A stretch of DNA of 64,000 nt, from assembly GCF_023065955.2 (NCBI RefSeq), contig NC_079873.1:5842566-5906565 (forward strand), read 5' to 3'. A program made the position numbers and the translations under genes. How positions within the stretch are numbered: position 1 is the first letter of the stretch; each line of letters opens with the position of its first letter. This stretch comes from Ursus arctos. Lineage: Eukaryota > Chordata > Mammalia > Carnivora > Ursidae. Positions 45,560 through 58,110 of this stretch are shown piece by piece. The notes under the pieces are model-generated. The model did not search any database. It had not been told where the DNA came from and worked only from the letters and a program-made list of their open reading frames with translations.

Positions 45560-46160
45560 GGTGGGATCTGTGAGCCATCCCTCAGGCACTCTGGGCTGCC
45601 CTAAAGCTAAGGGAAGGAAAAACAAACTGTTAACTTACGGAGATTATAGTCCTGCAAGACAAGTCTCCCTCATTTTACAAATGTCTTAGTGATTTACAAG
45701 AAAAAAAGCATTATTATTAATAATTTAACTTCCAGAAGGAAACTCCCAACTGTCTTAATGTTAATGCTTCCCTTGAGGGAAAAACTACCTTGACTTGACA
45801 ATGGCAAGGCCTCCAGAATCTTGTAGGTCCACTTCAGCATTGGAAAGTTCTTTTGAAAACCACAGTTTCCCATCACCCAGGCCTTTTCAAAGATGTACCA
45901 CTCTCAACAACCCTTTTGTTAAATAAAAATCCTATAGTCTGAAACGTAAAAAAAACAAAAAAACAAAAAAACCTCCCTTTTTTCCTTAACCCCAACTCCC
46001 AAGTATAGAATCAGTCACACCTCACAATACCCAGGCAGCGCTCTTTCTGCCCATGGGTCCTGTCCTTATGCTTTAATAAAACCACCATTTTGCAGCAAAG
46101 ATGTCTCGAGAATTCTTTCTCAGCTGTCGACTCTGGACTGCACCAAATCTCACCAAAAAC
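45560..46160 (+). mobile_element. Gammaretrovirus-type (ERV1) solo LTR, old
   Basis: The text 'gtccttatgctttaataaaa ccaccattttgcagcaaaga tgtctcgagaattctttctc' is the R-U5 arrangement of class I LTRs: AATAAA signal at 46075-46080, then the ctcgagaattctttct block. Upstream is a U3-like region with 'aaataaaaatcctatagtct'. No gag, pol or env frame adjoins, so it is a solo LTR or an LTR fragment. Exact start and end are uncertain. Confidence 0.7.
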
Positions 46161-46479
46161 ATTTCCAAAAACATCAACACTACCTAAGATACTGCATAAT
46201 TCACACCAAGAAAGAAGAGATCCTAAATATGAAAAACCATCGTGCACCACCCAGACCTGATTCAACAACAGAAGCTTCATATGGTGGCGGGGGAGGGGGG
46301 AACACCTTCAGGGCCTGAATGCTTTTTTTTCCACCACCAAAGAAGACATACTGGGGAGAAGTCTTGGAATGCAATGAAAAGTAGTTGGCGGGGGCAGGTA
46401 TCAGAGAAATAATAATGCAAAGAAATACAATATGATTACAGGGAACAGCATTACCGTGTGACTCAGTCAACAAACCTCC
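46161..46479. other. Unassigned DNA
   Basis: No feature recognised. It could hold more of the LTR-flanking sequence. Confidence 0.35.
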
Positions 46480-46487
46480 TTGGTTTG

Positions 46488-46645
46488 AGGTTACTTCTCA
46501 TTCAAGTCCCGCTACACTGGCTCTTACTGTTCATCCCTGCCTGAGGGCCTTGCGAAACTCTCCCTTCCTCCTGGCATCCTGCAGGTATCTAGGACAGGCT
46601 CCTTCAAACCTTTGCTTAAATGTCAAGGAGGCCAATGAAGATTGA
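46488..46645 (+). mobile_element. L2 LINE 3' fragment
   Basis: 'ctccttcaaacctttgctta aatgtcaaggaggccaatga' with the upstream 'cccttcctcctggcatcctg' follows the L2 3' end (feature: caaatgtcacctcct…gaggcc). Diverged as expected for this ancient family. Confidence 0.55.
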
Positions 46646-48380
46646 CTCTGATGTTTGTCTGACGAACCGGGAAAAAGGAATTTTAATTAATTGCCAAGTT
46701 GTTCATAAAAAATCAGCATGCATTTGGAGAAGTAGTAAAGTGGCTATACATTTATGAAGGAGAACAAGAAAGAAAGGGAAAAACTGTTGGGCAGCAGAGC
46801 CTTTCAGGGTAGAAATCGCAGAAGGGTGATGCTGGGGACACGGCTGGCTCTGTGTGCTCTCAGGCTCCAGGGGAGCACAGCCGAGTACCCACCCTTCTTA
46901 TGCAGAATCACACATCACAGGCTCAAATGCTCCCAGGCAGTGCGACTAAAAAACCACCAGGGGATAAATTCAATGATCACTGCAGTGGATACTTTACTTA
47001 GTGTCAGCAAGATGATATGCACCGCAAATGCAAGACCAGTATTAACAGATTTTCCAGTTTTTCAAGAAAAGCTGAAACTCTGAATTTTTAAATGTAAAAA
47101 ATTCTTATTTGAAAGGTTGGGAAGCCATTCAAAATTTTTAAATGCTATAACCCAAACAAAACATTAGGTCTTAAAGTTGCATTCTTACATTCAAGTGAAG
47201 AAACAATTAAAGATTTAGCTATTCCATGCATATCATGACAGGCTGGAATTGAAGACTTAACGAACTCTATTCCAAAATATATTATACAGTTGAAACAGAA
47301 TTCTTACTGTCTGAAAACGTGTGCTCTTGTCAGCAGGGATTATTTTTGTTTTTAAATGCTTTTCCGAACTAGGTGGACGGTTCTGTCGCTAGGAGAGATT
47401 TATTTAATTTGTAAGGGTCAGTCATGATAGTTTTATTTGGTTTGTTTTTAAGGTTTTATCCTAATTCTAAACACCTTCTAAACATGGGTAATCCATCTAT
47501 TTTGGTGAGGATGTAAAACAAGAAAACGGTCCTATGATTACCCCAGGACTCAATCCACCCATGTGTCATTGCTAAAGAAAAGAAAATCAAGCAAATTCTC
47601 CAAAAACCTATAATGTTAAGACTACAGACACGATACTAGGGAGAGAAGGAACAGAGAAGCAGTGGTACAGAATCAAACCAAAAACCTTACAATTAAAATG
47701 ACAAGATTGATGATATAGTTGAGAAGTACAAATGTGAGTACCACATTCTTAAAATAGAGGACGGCTAATATAAAATTCCAAACGAGGATGCTGAAGTGCA
47801 TGAGTGTCATGTGGTGGGGGACAGAATTAAAAATGGTAAAGGTATTTTCTTGTTTCTGTAGAGGGAAGGCAGAATGATTACTTAACTTTTGATATTAGTG
47901 AAAGTAGACAGGGTAGAAAGTGGTTGTAACAACGAAGGGGGAGGTTGGAATCACAGAAAAGTATTGTCTCTCGGTCCAATGTAGGTAAGTCACAGCATTG
48001 TTGAAATTTAAATACACGGGAATTTGAGCATGATAGTAGTATTACTATTAATACCTGATTAATATTAATAATTAACTTACTAATTAATAGTAATTACAAT
48101 AAATGGTAGCATTATCCAGAAATTAATAATAACTAATATTAAAATTATTAATAATACTATCCAAGAATAAACAAAAAGCCTTTTGGTCTTGCCCAGCATT
48201 TCATCCAGGGGAAAGGAAAGAATAAACCTAGTAAAATGAAGCAACAAAGCTAAAGATAAGTTGTGAATTTATCCTACGGAACTCCACTTACTCCATATGA
48301 TGATTAAACTCTTTAAATTGGGACACAATATAACAAGATAAAAATCTTCCTAATTTTGAAAAGCCTGCATTAATATTGGT
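46646..48380. other. 1.7 kb of unassigned DNA
   Basis: No repeat family firmly recognised. A short block at 47050-47090 (ttttccagtttttcaagaaa) resembles a block at 33225-33260 (ttttccagattttcagggga), see findings. Confidence 0.4.
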
Positions 48381-48689
48381 AAAAATTTCTAATCAAGTTG
48401 GCACAAGTGTAAAACAAAGAAAAAAGTAATCCTACTTGTTAATGCAAATAAAATCACAAGCAAAATATTAGCAGAAATCAGATGCAATTTTATTAACTAA
48501 AGCATCATCCTCAAGGAAAGAAGTAGCTTCAGGAAAGCTACTGAATCATTAACCATTTCAACAGAAGGCCATTTTTTCATGGGAATTGAAAGAGCAATGG
48601 ATGAAAGTCACCTCCCATTCCTCATGAAAACTCCCTCTTTAAGGCAGGATATATGTACCCATCCCCAATATGTCAAACAAACAAATAAA

Positions 48690-48731
<42 letters not shown>

Positions 48732-49240
48732 GCCAATATCCTGTTTAATGAAGAAACATGCAGAAAATATATGTAATGCTAACAAAAGAAAGGGGATTAA
48801 TTTCCTTACTATAGAAGGATTTGAAATCAATTTTAAAAACTCAACAACTCAATTAAAAGCAACGAGCAAAAGACATGAACAGGCAGATCACACATAAAAC
48901 AGTAATGGCTTAAAATCATGAAATGATAGCATAATTCTGTTTAAAGAAATGTCCCTTAAAAATAGAATATCATTTTCAAAGTCCAGATCGGCAAGTATTA
49001 ATATGTACAGTTGCACACACAGTTGGCTGGCTTGTGAATAACAGGTTTTCTCATACGCTACTGGTGAAAGTGAAAATTAGTATACCTCTGGAGAAAAATC
49101 TGGAAAAATGTCAACCCTGCTCTTGATTTCATCTCACAGGTAAACTCCTAATTGAGCACTCACACTTGAGTTCGTTGCAGCATTACTGGTATAATCAAGA
49201 AACTGGAAACATTAGAAGAGATTCAGCAGCTATGGCTGAG
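48380..49240 (+). mobile_element. Ancient L1 ORF2 fossil
   Basis: Pieces of ORF2 are readable at DNA level: 'aatcacaagcaaaatattag cagaaatcagatgc' (RT), 'tcaacaactcaattaaaagc' (near the C-terminus), 'ctgcaacattactggtataa'-type end text near 49170. Many indels. It includes the (CA)n tract. Confidence 0.6.
48691..48730 (+). repeat. (CA)n microsatellite
   Basis: About 20 uninterrupted CA units. Confidence 0.98.
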
Positions 49241-50560
49241 AAGGGTGAACACAGGAGGCAGAAAAGTTACTCTTCGCTTCAAGCTGTTGTAGACCTTCTG
49301 GTTTAGAGCCAACCCTTGTGGGCAGCCCTCTGTCCAGGTCAAGTTGTACTGTTCTCAGCTCCCTTACCAACTTTTCTTCCCTTAGAAGGCACCCTTACAC
49401 CTCAACTTCCAGTCCCAGCCCTAATCTCCAAAGGTGTTCCAGTGCTCTCGGGCATCAGAGATGGGAAGAGCCATCTGGTTTAGTGCGAATGCAACACTGA
49501 AACTGGGTATTTACTGGGAATGCAACACTGAAACTGGGTATTCAGTAGGAATGCAACACTGAAATGGGGAGCAATCCGTATTTCTTGGATCTCCTCTACT
49601 TTTCACTGCAGCACGGGCACACATCGCCCATGCACGTGATCACCTCTCCAAAAGCTGTTGGCAAACAATGGAAGCTTCTTCCTAGACCCATGGCATGATC
49701 TTTGGGGACAGTGCTGAGATGTTGTGCAGCAGCTTCCCGGCAGGGCTGACATCTCCGCCACCCCCTGCCCCAGGATTCTCAGAGGTGATCCATCTCCACT
49801 GGTGCTGGGGGCTCATGTGTGTCCGTCCCATGCCTCAGCTAGCTCTGAAGTAGAAAGGGGCTACTCTTGAGTGTGAATCTTTCTAAAGGTCTCGGGAGAT
49901 TCCCCCCCAAGACCCTCCACACCACTCTCTTGCATATTGTTCTTGCCATCCTGGAATCATGCCCTCTGCCCATTGTTTAGTGCACCAACTCATTTTCTAT
50001 TGCTTTTCCAGGCATGGGAACAAACCTCTTTTCTCTTGCATATGCCACAGGCATTTCCATCTTGTATCTGACAAGGATTCATTAAAAGTAGCAGTTTACA
50101 TTCTCTTGACATGTTGGTATGTCTTTGCATGTGTCCTGTATGTGCATGTACTTGTGTGTAGTGTGTGTAAGTGTGTATGTATGTACGTGGTCGGCAGACA
50201 GTGAAGCAAATCTCACCATGCTGTCTCAGGTTATTACTAAGGCAACATGCATTACAACGAGAATATTCACAAATGGGGGTTGTTCACACAAGAGTGCATA
50301 GGATACGCCCCATTTGCAGGAGAAACATACACATACATATAGACATATTTCTGCTTGTACATACATTTATAATTTCAAAAAACACTTGTAAGTCTGCTGA
50401 CAATTTCTGGGGAGGGTGTCTCTAGGTTACTTTTGAATGTCTTATTTTGCTTTTTAATGTTTTTTACACAAGCACTTTTTAAAAATATAGTTAATGAAAA
50501 TGCAACTGAAAAACCACAAGAGAAAAATTTTTTAATGGCGGGAGGGAAAGAAGCTAGAAG
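49241..50560. other. Unassigned DNA with a 31-bp tandem repeat
   Basis: No repeat family recognised apart from the tandem at 49487-49568. A TG-rich patch at 50115-50190 is low complexity. Confidence 0.4.
49487..49568 (+). repeat. 31-bp tandem repeat, 2.7 copies
   Basis: The unit starts gaatgcaacactgaaactgg and ends tatttactgg or tattcagtag. Copies: 49487-49517, 49518-49548, and a partial at 49549-49568. Copies differ in only a few positions, so duplication is fairly recent. Confidence 0.95.
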
Positions 50561-50567
50561 ATATCAT

Positions 50568-53200
50568 TAGTCTTTTTTTTTTTTCCTGGTATTGATTGTC
50601 CCAGCTGTGCTGGTCCCTTATGCTTCAATCATCTGAAGTCAGAAAGCATGAATGCTTCCAAAAGGGTTATTTATGTTGCCAGCACTCTCCTCAAGGGTGA
50701 GTGAGAAGGCATTTTCTAGGTAAGCAAACTGCTGGGTAATAAGTGTGCTGAGCAACACACTTACAGAAATGTTCCAGGGAATGGATTTACTTGGAAATAG
50801 AATTAACCCTTGCTATAGGAGATTGTTGAGGCAAAGCACATGTCTATAAAAACAAGCTACTGCGGTCCTAAAACTATTCTTTGGGCCAAATTTTCATTGG
50901 TTTAACAAGTTGTTCGAAAGACCTCAGGGTCTTTTCAATTTGCCTCCCCCAGAACTATTCAGAGCCGCCCGAAGGGTTCCTGAACAACGCCCACCTATGA
51001 GAAACATCATCTGCCATTCGGTGCACTCCCCCCCCCCACCACCACAGTCACCACCTTCAATTGACGCTGACAGCAAACTCAGACACACACATATCTCCCC
51101 CTGACTCAGGGAATGCCCTCTCAAGCTAACTCAAGCCTTTTTCTGTTTTCCCACGCCCCCTGTGAAGCGGCCACTTAATACTTTATAAGGGGGAGTCTCC
51201 AGTTAAATGTGACACCCACAGATCCTAAAACGTGCTCTCACTGAGAAAAGCATGCACTGTTTACTAGTTCAGCTTAGCTGCACATTACCAATACTCTTGG
51301 TCAAAACAGAGTCCTAAATAGAAAACTCAGGCAAGTCTTTATTTAAGTAGATCATAAACTCTCAGGCAATATGTGTGTGTTTCTTCTCTGTTCGTTGTTC
51401 AAGGAAAGGAAAGAGACCAAGTACCATTCCCACCACTGGACACGGAAATGCTTGAAGAGTCTCTGCTCACAGCCAATCCATCTGGCTCTCATCACAGTTC
51501 CAGTCAGTCTGTCCAACTGGGACCAGGCACATCTGGGTTCCTTGTAGGCAGCGTTTTAAATAGCATCCCTCTCAAATGCTACAACATAAGCATCACCAGG
51601 TAGAAAGTTGCCCCAAGACTGGAGCCCCATTCAACAGCTCATGGCAGGGTTGCTAGGTAATCGATGCCACTGTTCTTGGGTTCTCAGTGGCTTCGGCATG
51701 AACTATAGTGACAATTCAGAATCCTGAAATTCTCCCTTACAATCTAACTTAATGATCATGAGACATAACTACTTCATCTTTTCTTCCAAGGTGCCCTCAA
51801 CACAGCTAAAGCATTTAGCATTCAGCACATCTTTCCTAGTCCAAATTATTCCCCATTATGTAACCCGTGTCTGTTTCTCTTTCTAAACGTGTGAAAATGT
51901 CTTCTTCAGGTTATCAAAGTAACTTGCCCTTGCAGGGTGAGCTCTCCCAGCTAAACAACTGAAAATGTCCGAGCAGTTATAACTCTGAGTCTATGGGATA
52001 ATTATTCTCACTGGAAATGGAACAAAGAAGAGAGTTTGTCAGGATTTTTCTACTGTGTTTTATTCTGCTCACATTTAGATTAAACCAGTAGAATGTATAT
52101 AGCCAGACTCTCAAATGATTTTGAATCTTTTTGACATAAATTTAAGATAGAGTATGTCTCTACTGAAAAAACAGTATTGAAAATAAGTAGGCAGGAATGT
52201 TCATGTGCGAATTTGATCTCTAGAAAGATCTTTGGTTATGGACATCAGTGCTTAATGTATAAGATTTTTATAAGTTTAAACTCCCCAAATCCTCTCACCA
52301 AAAAAGAACATTTAAATAAATCCCAAACACAGTGTCTAAAATTTGACAGCAGTCTATTTCCAGTTACAAATAAATACATCTTTAAATTTAAAGATACTTC
52401 TTTCATTGGCTAACTTTTCCCTATGTTAACTAAAATTATTTTTCAAATTAGATAAATTTTAGATGCATTGTTGTCCCTTCCTCAACTGGAAATAATTCAT
52501 TTAATCTCCAAGGATATGGCCCTAACAAAATGGCCAAGAGCTAAAATATAGAAAGATCAATGACAAGCTTGTATAAGGAAAAACTAACATGCAGATCCAT
52601 GTTACAAGGCAATGATTTGGCAATCATTATAAAGCAAGTTAATGGTTACATAAGCAAGCATATAATATTGCTGAGGATAGAATATTTCTTGCAGGCAAAA
52701 AAAAAAAAAAAAAAGAGCAAACCTTAAGGAGCGACTGGCAATTTGGTCAACACCTTGGAGGCCTAGAAGGAGCTGATCTAGTGTATAATATGAATGGGCA
52801 GCAAGAATGTGGAGTGATCCAACTTCTACAATATCCAGGTATTTGTCATTCCATTGGGTCAAACCCTAGCTCCACAAATACCTAAGAACAAGGAACCCTC
52901 TATGCTTGTAGAGAGCATTAAACTTTCCCAGCAGTGATTGTGAAGGTGGGGGCGTGGAGTGACTGGAACCACCCTGAAAGGGGGAGTATTTTATCACTGA
53001 CATTATATGGAATTGCTAGCACATGGTGATAATAAACAGAAGATTGACATTTGGCCTGTTCTATCATTGCATTTAGTTCTCTGGAACTCCTGCTGTGGCA
53101 CCGCAGGCTGCTCATAATCTTCCCTTCCATAGACATGGCTGTAGCTCTTGCAACTAGGAAGAACCATTCCCATTGCCAGCCAGCCCAGACACCACCATCC
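50568..53200. other. 2.6 kb of unassigned DNA
   Basis: A T-run at about 50570-50584 and an A18 tract at 52697-52714 are present. The part 50880-51240 is GC-richer with a TGACTCA and a TATAAGG-like motif (see findings). No gene is supported. Confidence 0.4.
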
Positions 53201-53209
53201 AGGCATTTT

Positions 53210-53330
53210 ACATCTTAGAAATGTGGTGGATGTCACTGCTGGTATTTTAAAGTTAGGACACTGAGTCTCAAAGCTGCTAAATGACTTACTGAAGGATGCT
53301 AATGAGTTCACACTGGGATAGGAGGGCAAG
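53210..53330 (+). mobile_element. MIR fragment
   Basis: 'ttttaaagttaggacactga gtctcaaag' and 'taaatgacttactgaaggat' follow the MIR core (ttttacagatgaggaaactg aggctcagag...taagtgacttgcccaagg). Confidence 0.55.
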
Positions 53331-54790
53331 CATTTTAAACCATTCAGCCACTGTTACACCAGATATTCTATATTCTGAAAAAGTAACTGATAACCTATGA
53401 TTGCTAATGTTTTAGCAGGAGAGTATTTTTGTTAACATGCAATGGTATTTAGAACTCCAGTGTTCCTTTCAGATAAAAACCAAAGCCCTTTTTTTGCTCC
53501 ATGGTCCTGAGGACTCCACAGAAGCCCTAAAAAGAGGATGTTGTTTGTATACCGGGGAATGGGTATACAGAGACCATACAGGGCATCCTGAGAGACCACA
53601 CACCAGGATCCTGGGCGGTCAATAACTCCAAGCAGGGCTTAAGAGACATGGAAACAAAAGGGAGGCTAAGTGTAATGGGCAACACACCCAGCGCTGGCAT
53701 TATTTATAATTTTGACTCATTTCAGTCCTATACTGGGAGATAATTCTGTTTCCAAAGACAGTTGGTCTTTACTCTCTCAGTTGAGTACTCCCTTCAGGGC
53801 AACTCCAAAGTTTCTTTATGAAATATGCTTACATTCACTGCCTTTGAATTTCTCTGGCCAGAGTTGACCTTTCTATGCAACTAGGAAGGGAAAAATAATT
53901 ACCATGCCCAATTTTAATTCTCATGCGCTTGATCCTACAATTACTGTCCCTTGAAAATATGAGTTTAACCTCAGGACATTGACAGGCCCCATGTTATTAA
54001 TGCACGGGTTTTTCCCTACCACTGTGAAGGAGTTCTGAGAGAAGACAGAGACCTTGGACTTTCTCCAAACCTTGGCCTTTCTAAATCTCTCCACCTTTTG
54101 TCCCTACATGTGGAAAGAACTGCTCTTCCTGCCCAGCTTTCAGTTTCTGTGGTTCTCTGTTTCAGCCATCCCAGTCTAAGCTAAGCCAGGAGGTGCTTTG
54201 GTTTGCACAGTTGAGCCAGCTGTTCCAGCTGTTCAAGCTGTAAATGAATTTTCCAGGACAGAAAGGCAGCCAACTCACTTGGTCAACAAAGAAAGATTCA
54301 TTTACCAGCCCAGGAGATCCCTGCAAGTCATTCCGTCCACTGAGGAGGGGGCACAGATAGATAGTGAAAATAAAACTGGCAACCTTTCCTGTTCCTCTGG
54401 AATTACAATGCTTCTGAGAGATAACAAATCTCTTCCCAGCTATTTTTCTCATATTATATGAATCTAGGGACACTCTTCTGGGGAAACCTCCCCCAGGACA
54501 CACTGTTGGAATGTTAACTTTGCCAGGGCCTTCTAGCTTTGTCAAAATAGGTGCCTTGGAGATATTCCCCCTGTGCAGTCTGAACTTAGTTTTTGTTGTC
54601 ACCAGATTTTTAAATGAACTGAATGTTGGACAACCAAGATCGCAACTTGTTTTGTTTTCTTACATTTTGGAATGCACAGATCATGGCAGTTTATCATAAT
54701 TTGCTTGCATAAGGCAACTCACTCACAGTGGTGTGTGTTAGCTGTAAATGCATGCAAGCAAGGGTTTATCTCTAATGCATGTGCATGTGA
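53331..54790. other. Unassigned DNA
   Basis: No feature firmly recognised. Around 54160-54700 the text has an LTR-like flavour but no family name can be given. A 146-codon minus-strand frame (54162-54602) is the longest frame outside L1 and is not supported as coding. Confidence 0.35.
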
Positions 54791-54799
54791 AGTGCTCAC

Positions 54800-57000
54800 T
54801 TTTGTCCTCATTCCTCCTCCTATCCTCCGGAAGTAGCCATCCCAATATACATTTGTTGTACATGTTCGTGTAAAATGTCTGTCCTTGGTTTCAGCCATAG
54901 ATCCATGTCTACATGATAAATTTTATTGTTATGAGTTGTTGCAAAACGGGCACAACTGTGTAATAGATTACATTCTATTTCTCACTTTTTTTTTTCACTC
55001 AACACTGTGCTTTGGGATCTATCCATGATGCAGTATTCACACACGCTGATGGCTTCTGACTGCTGGATAATGCTCTGAAGTACATACTTTCTGCATCCTA
55101 CACATCTCATCCTCAGTGATGTCTCCAGTTCCTGGCCAGTACATACAAGATCATAATGAACCCTCCTGGACATGTCTCCCAGTCGTCTGAGAATTTATTT
55201 GGGTTATATACTCAGAGTACAAATTTGGATCATAGACTCTTTCAATACTTAATTGGATTAAACACTATGTATTTTTACATTGTTCCCAACTGAGGCTTCC
55301 TATGGTATCCTAGTTGTCTATGTTTTGGGCTTAGATTAAAGCCATGCTATTTTGATTACTATGGCTTTTGTGTATGTCTTAATATCTGTTAAAGCAGGTC
55401 TTTCCTATCCAGTATTGTCATATTTTTGTCATTTTCATGGAAATATGTTCTTCAATACAAATTTTAGATTAGGTTCATCAAGTTTCTGAATAAACCCAAC
55501 TAAAATATTGGATTTAAAGATTAATTAGGAGAATTAGCATCTCTATAATATTAAAATTGTATCATTTCAGGAAAGGAATGTCTCTTCAGATATACAGATT
55601 GTCTTCTGTCTTTACGGGAATTTTACCTTTTTCTCCATAGACATTGTGAATACAGATACTTGATAGTTTTTGTTGCTATTGTGAATGGTATCTCACATTG
55701 GATTATATACTCAAATTGCTGGTATAGAGACCTGCTTCCACATTTTGAGTTCATCTTGCTTCCAGCAAGATTGTTGAACTCTGATTCTAACAGTTTGTCT
55801 ATTGATTCTGTTGTTTTGTATGTAAACAATTGTTTCATCTGCAGATGATGTAGTGTAAGAAGTCCTGTTCCATACCCTAAGTAAAAGAAATGAGAAGTGT
55901 ATATTGGACCATTTCAGCATATGCCCTGTGAGTTTGCAAAAATAACACATATTGTTTGCTGGCTAGAGTTCTATCTAAATATAATATCTAAGCTTATTAA
56001 TTATATCATTCAGATTTTTTTATAATGGTGTTTTGGCAGCTTGATCAAACCACTTCTTAGAGGAATATTTTGCGGTCTCCAATTACAATCTATTTCTACT
56101 AAATCTATTTTCCCTGAATGTTTTTCAGTGATAGAGTATTCTTATAGTAAAGCTCCTTATACAATGTAGTATCCCTCTTTGTCCTTTCTGATATTCATGT
56201 CCTGGAATCTATTTTGTTAGATTTTAAGTTTGTTACCCCAGTATTCATTGGTTCATAATTGATATTCTCTTATTTTCATGTTTTCTCTCTTCTGATTTAA
56301 GCATACTCTTCTAGGCAACAAATGGTCAAATCTTATTTTGTAATCTAGTCCTGTAGCCTCCATCTTTTAACTGCTGAGTGTAGCATATCTAAAGTTTTTA
56401 TATTGATTTATTCCTACAATCTTGTGCCACATCTCCATTTGCTATATTTAATCTTAGTTTTTATTCTCCTTTTCTGCTTTCTTTTGGATAGATGAATTTT
56501 CTTCTCTTCCCTGGCTCATGTAAATGTAACACATTCTATTTTACTTCTGTCCGTGGTCACTCTTTATTAAGATCTATATTCACTATTGAGTTTTTAAACT
56601 TATTAGTATCTAGATCTTTCCCTTATTATGTCTTTAAACAAGTTCTCATATCCCTTTGATCTCCTCACTGTGTTGCCCACTGTTTGGTACTGTCCAAAAT
56701 TTTAGTTCTGAGTTAAGATATCCTTTGGCTTTTTGCTTTTATTTTTTCAGCTTGGCCTTATTAGACAACAATCAAATACCTAACATATATTACCACCCTT
56801 CTATATTTGTTACAGCCTTTTCCTGGGGTTGAGCAATTCCCTTCTGACTGTTTTCAAAGTGGATTTTTGTCCAGCAAATCTTTTGAAAACCAGCATGCCT
56901 GAAAATAATTTCAACACACTCTCACATTTAATTGAAAATGTGGTTAGACATAGAGTTTTCATGTTCAAAGTAAGGATAAAGTATTACTTTGACTATGTTG
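54800..57000 (-). mobile_element. Antisense L1/HAL1-type fossil
   Basis: Antisense ORF2 text can be read at DNA level, for example 'tgttttgtatgtaaacaatt gtttcatctgcagatg' (complement of the FADD-box region), 'ttgctattgtgaatggtatc' and 'cttggtttcagccatagatc'. Highly decayed. T-rich on the plus strand. Confidence 0.55.
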
Positions 57001-57001
57001 G

Positions 57002-57363
57002 TCTGCTCAGGCTACCCTAACACAATACTGTAGATTAGCTGCCTTAAACAACCGAAATGTATTCTTCCTACAGTTCTGGAGGCTAGAAGTCCCACATCAA
57101 GGTGCCAGCCAATCTGGTTGCTGGTGAGAGCTCTCTTGCTGGCTTCTTGCTGCATCCTCACATGGCCTTTCCTCAGTGGGTACACTCAGAGACAGAGCAG
57201 GCTCCCTGTGTCTCTGCCTGTAAGGGCACTAATCCCATCATGAGGCCTCCACTCTCATGACCTGATTACCTTCCCAAAGCCCCACCTCCACATATCATCA
57301 CACTGAAGGAAGGTCAGGGCTTCACCTTATGAAATTTGGGGGACAAAAATATTCAGTCTACAA
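57002..57363 (-). mobile_element. MST/THE1-class MaLR LTR, antisense
   Basis: 'cagttctggaggctagaagt cccacatcaaggtgccagcc', 'tcacatggcctttcctcagt', 'gggcactaatcccatcatga ggcctccac' and 'aaatattcagtctacaaca' match the complement of an MST/THE1-type LTR, nearly full length. It is inserted in the antisense L1/HAL1 region. Confidence 0.85.
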
Positions 57364-57364
57364 C

Positions 57365-58105
57365 ACTTCTTAAAGTTAGTGCTGATGTCGAGAATTATGT
57401 CGTTGGCTTGATTCTTGTTCTTTGGAAGTCTACTCCTTTCCTCTTGGAATTTCTGGAATTCCCTTTGTTTCATCATTGAAAATTTTTACTCAAATATGCC
57501 TAAGTATATGTTTTCCTCATTTATCATGTTGAAAACTCTCTGAGCCATTTCCATAAATTATCTATAATCTTTTTCCTCCTCTTCTTCTTTTCCTCCTCCT
57601 CCCCCCCTCCTCCCCCCTTCTTTTTCTTCATTAATAATGGAGCTTCTCTTCATTATTTTTTTTTCCAAACAATGCTTCCTTTCCATTTTTTCTTACACTT
57701 TCTAGGTCTTTCTTCCATTTGTTGCTAGTTACATTTTTACTTGCCATGTCTTTGGCACTTGTGTTGTAATTCTCTTCTTTTTAGCCTTTCCCAACATTTT
57801 ATGGAGGGGTCTTGAACCTTACCTTGCAGCTCACCCATTGTTCTTCACCTGTATTCATTCTTCTAGTCAGTCCAACACCTGCATCCTTTACTTTTTAATG
57901 CTCATGGTTTTCATACTATATATTTCTACTTGGTTCACTTCTGTAACTTATTATTATATGCTTTATATTGGTACACTCTTCTGCTATCTTACTGAGTATA
58001 TTTATTATGTTTACATTCTTGGGCCATCTCCCTCTGCAACTGCTTTCTTCTTAAAGGTTGTATTCTTTGGGTCTTGGTTATTTTAGTCTGTGAGTATACA
58101 TTATT
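57365..58105 (-). mobile_element. Possible antisense L1/HAL1 continuation
   Basis: T-rich text such as 'cttgattcttgttctttgga', 'ggaatttctggaattccctt' and 'ctactctgggccatctccct'-like blocks resembles antisense L1/HAL1. A pyrimidine-only tract lies at about 57571-57627. Decayed, so called with low confidence. Confidence 0.35.
57571..57627 (+). repeat. Polypyrimidine tract
   Basis: Nearly pure C/T run (cctcctcttcttcttttcct followed by C-runs). A long homopurine-homopyrimidine tract. Confidence 0.85.
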
Positions 58106-58110
58106 CTAGG

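Noticed and set aside
49487..49568. CRISPR-like array
   Set aside because: The 31-bp repeats are head-to-tail without spacers and the genome is mammalian.
50110..50200. Low-complexity TG/TATG patch as a real microsatellite
   Set aside because: Too irregular (tgtgtgtaagtgtgtatgta type) to be listed as a clean tract.
52697..52714. A18 run as a retrocopy tail
   Set aside because: No AATAAA or ATTAAA lies at the expected distance upstream and no TSD was found.
54162..54602. 146-codon minus-strand open frame
   Set aside because: No recognised motif or family, no supporting splice or poly(A) features, and the region has repeat-like text. Frames of this length can arise by chance in a 64-kb window.
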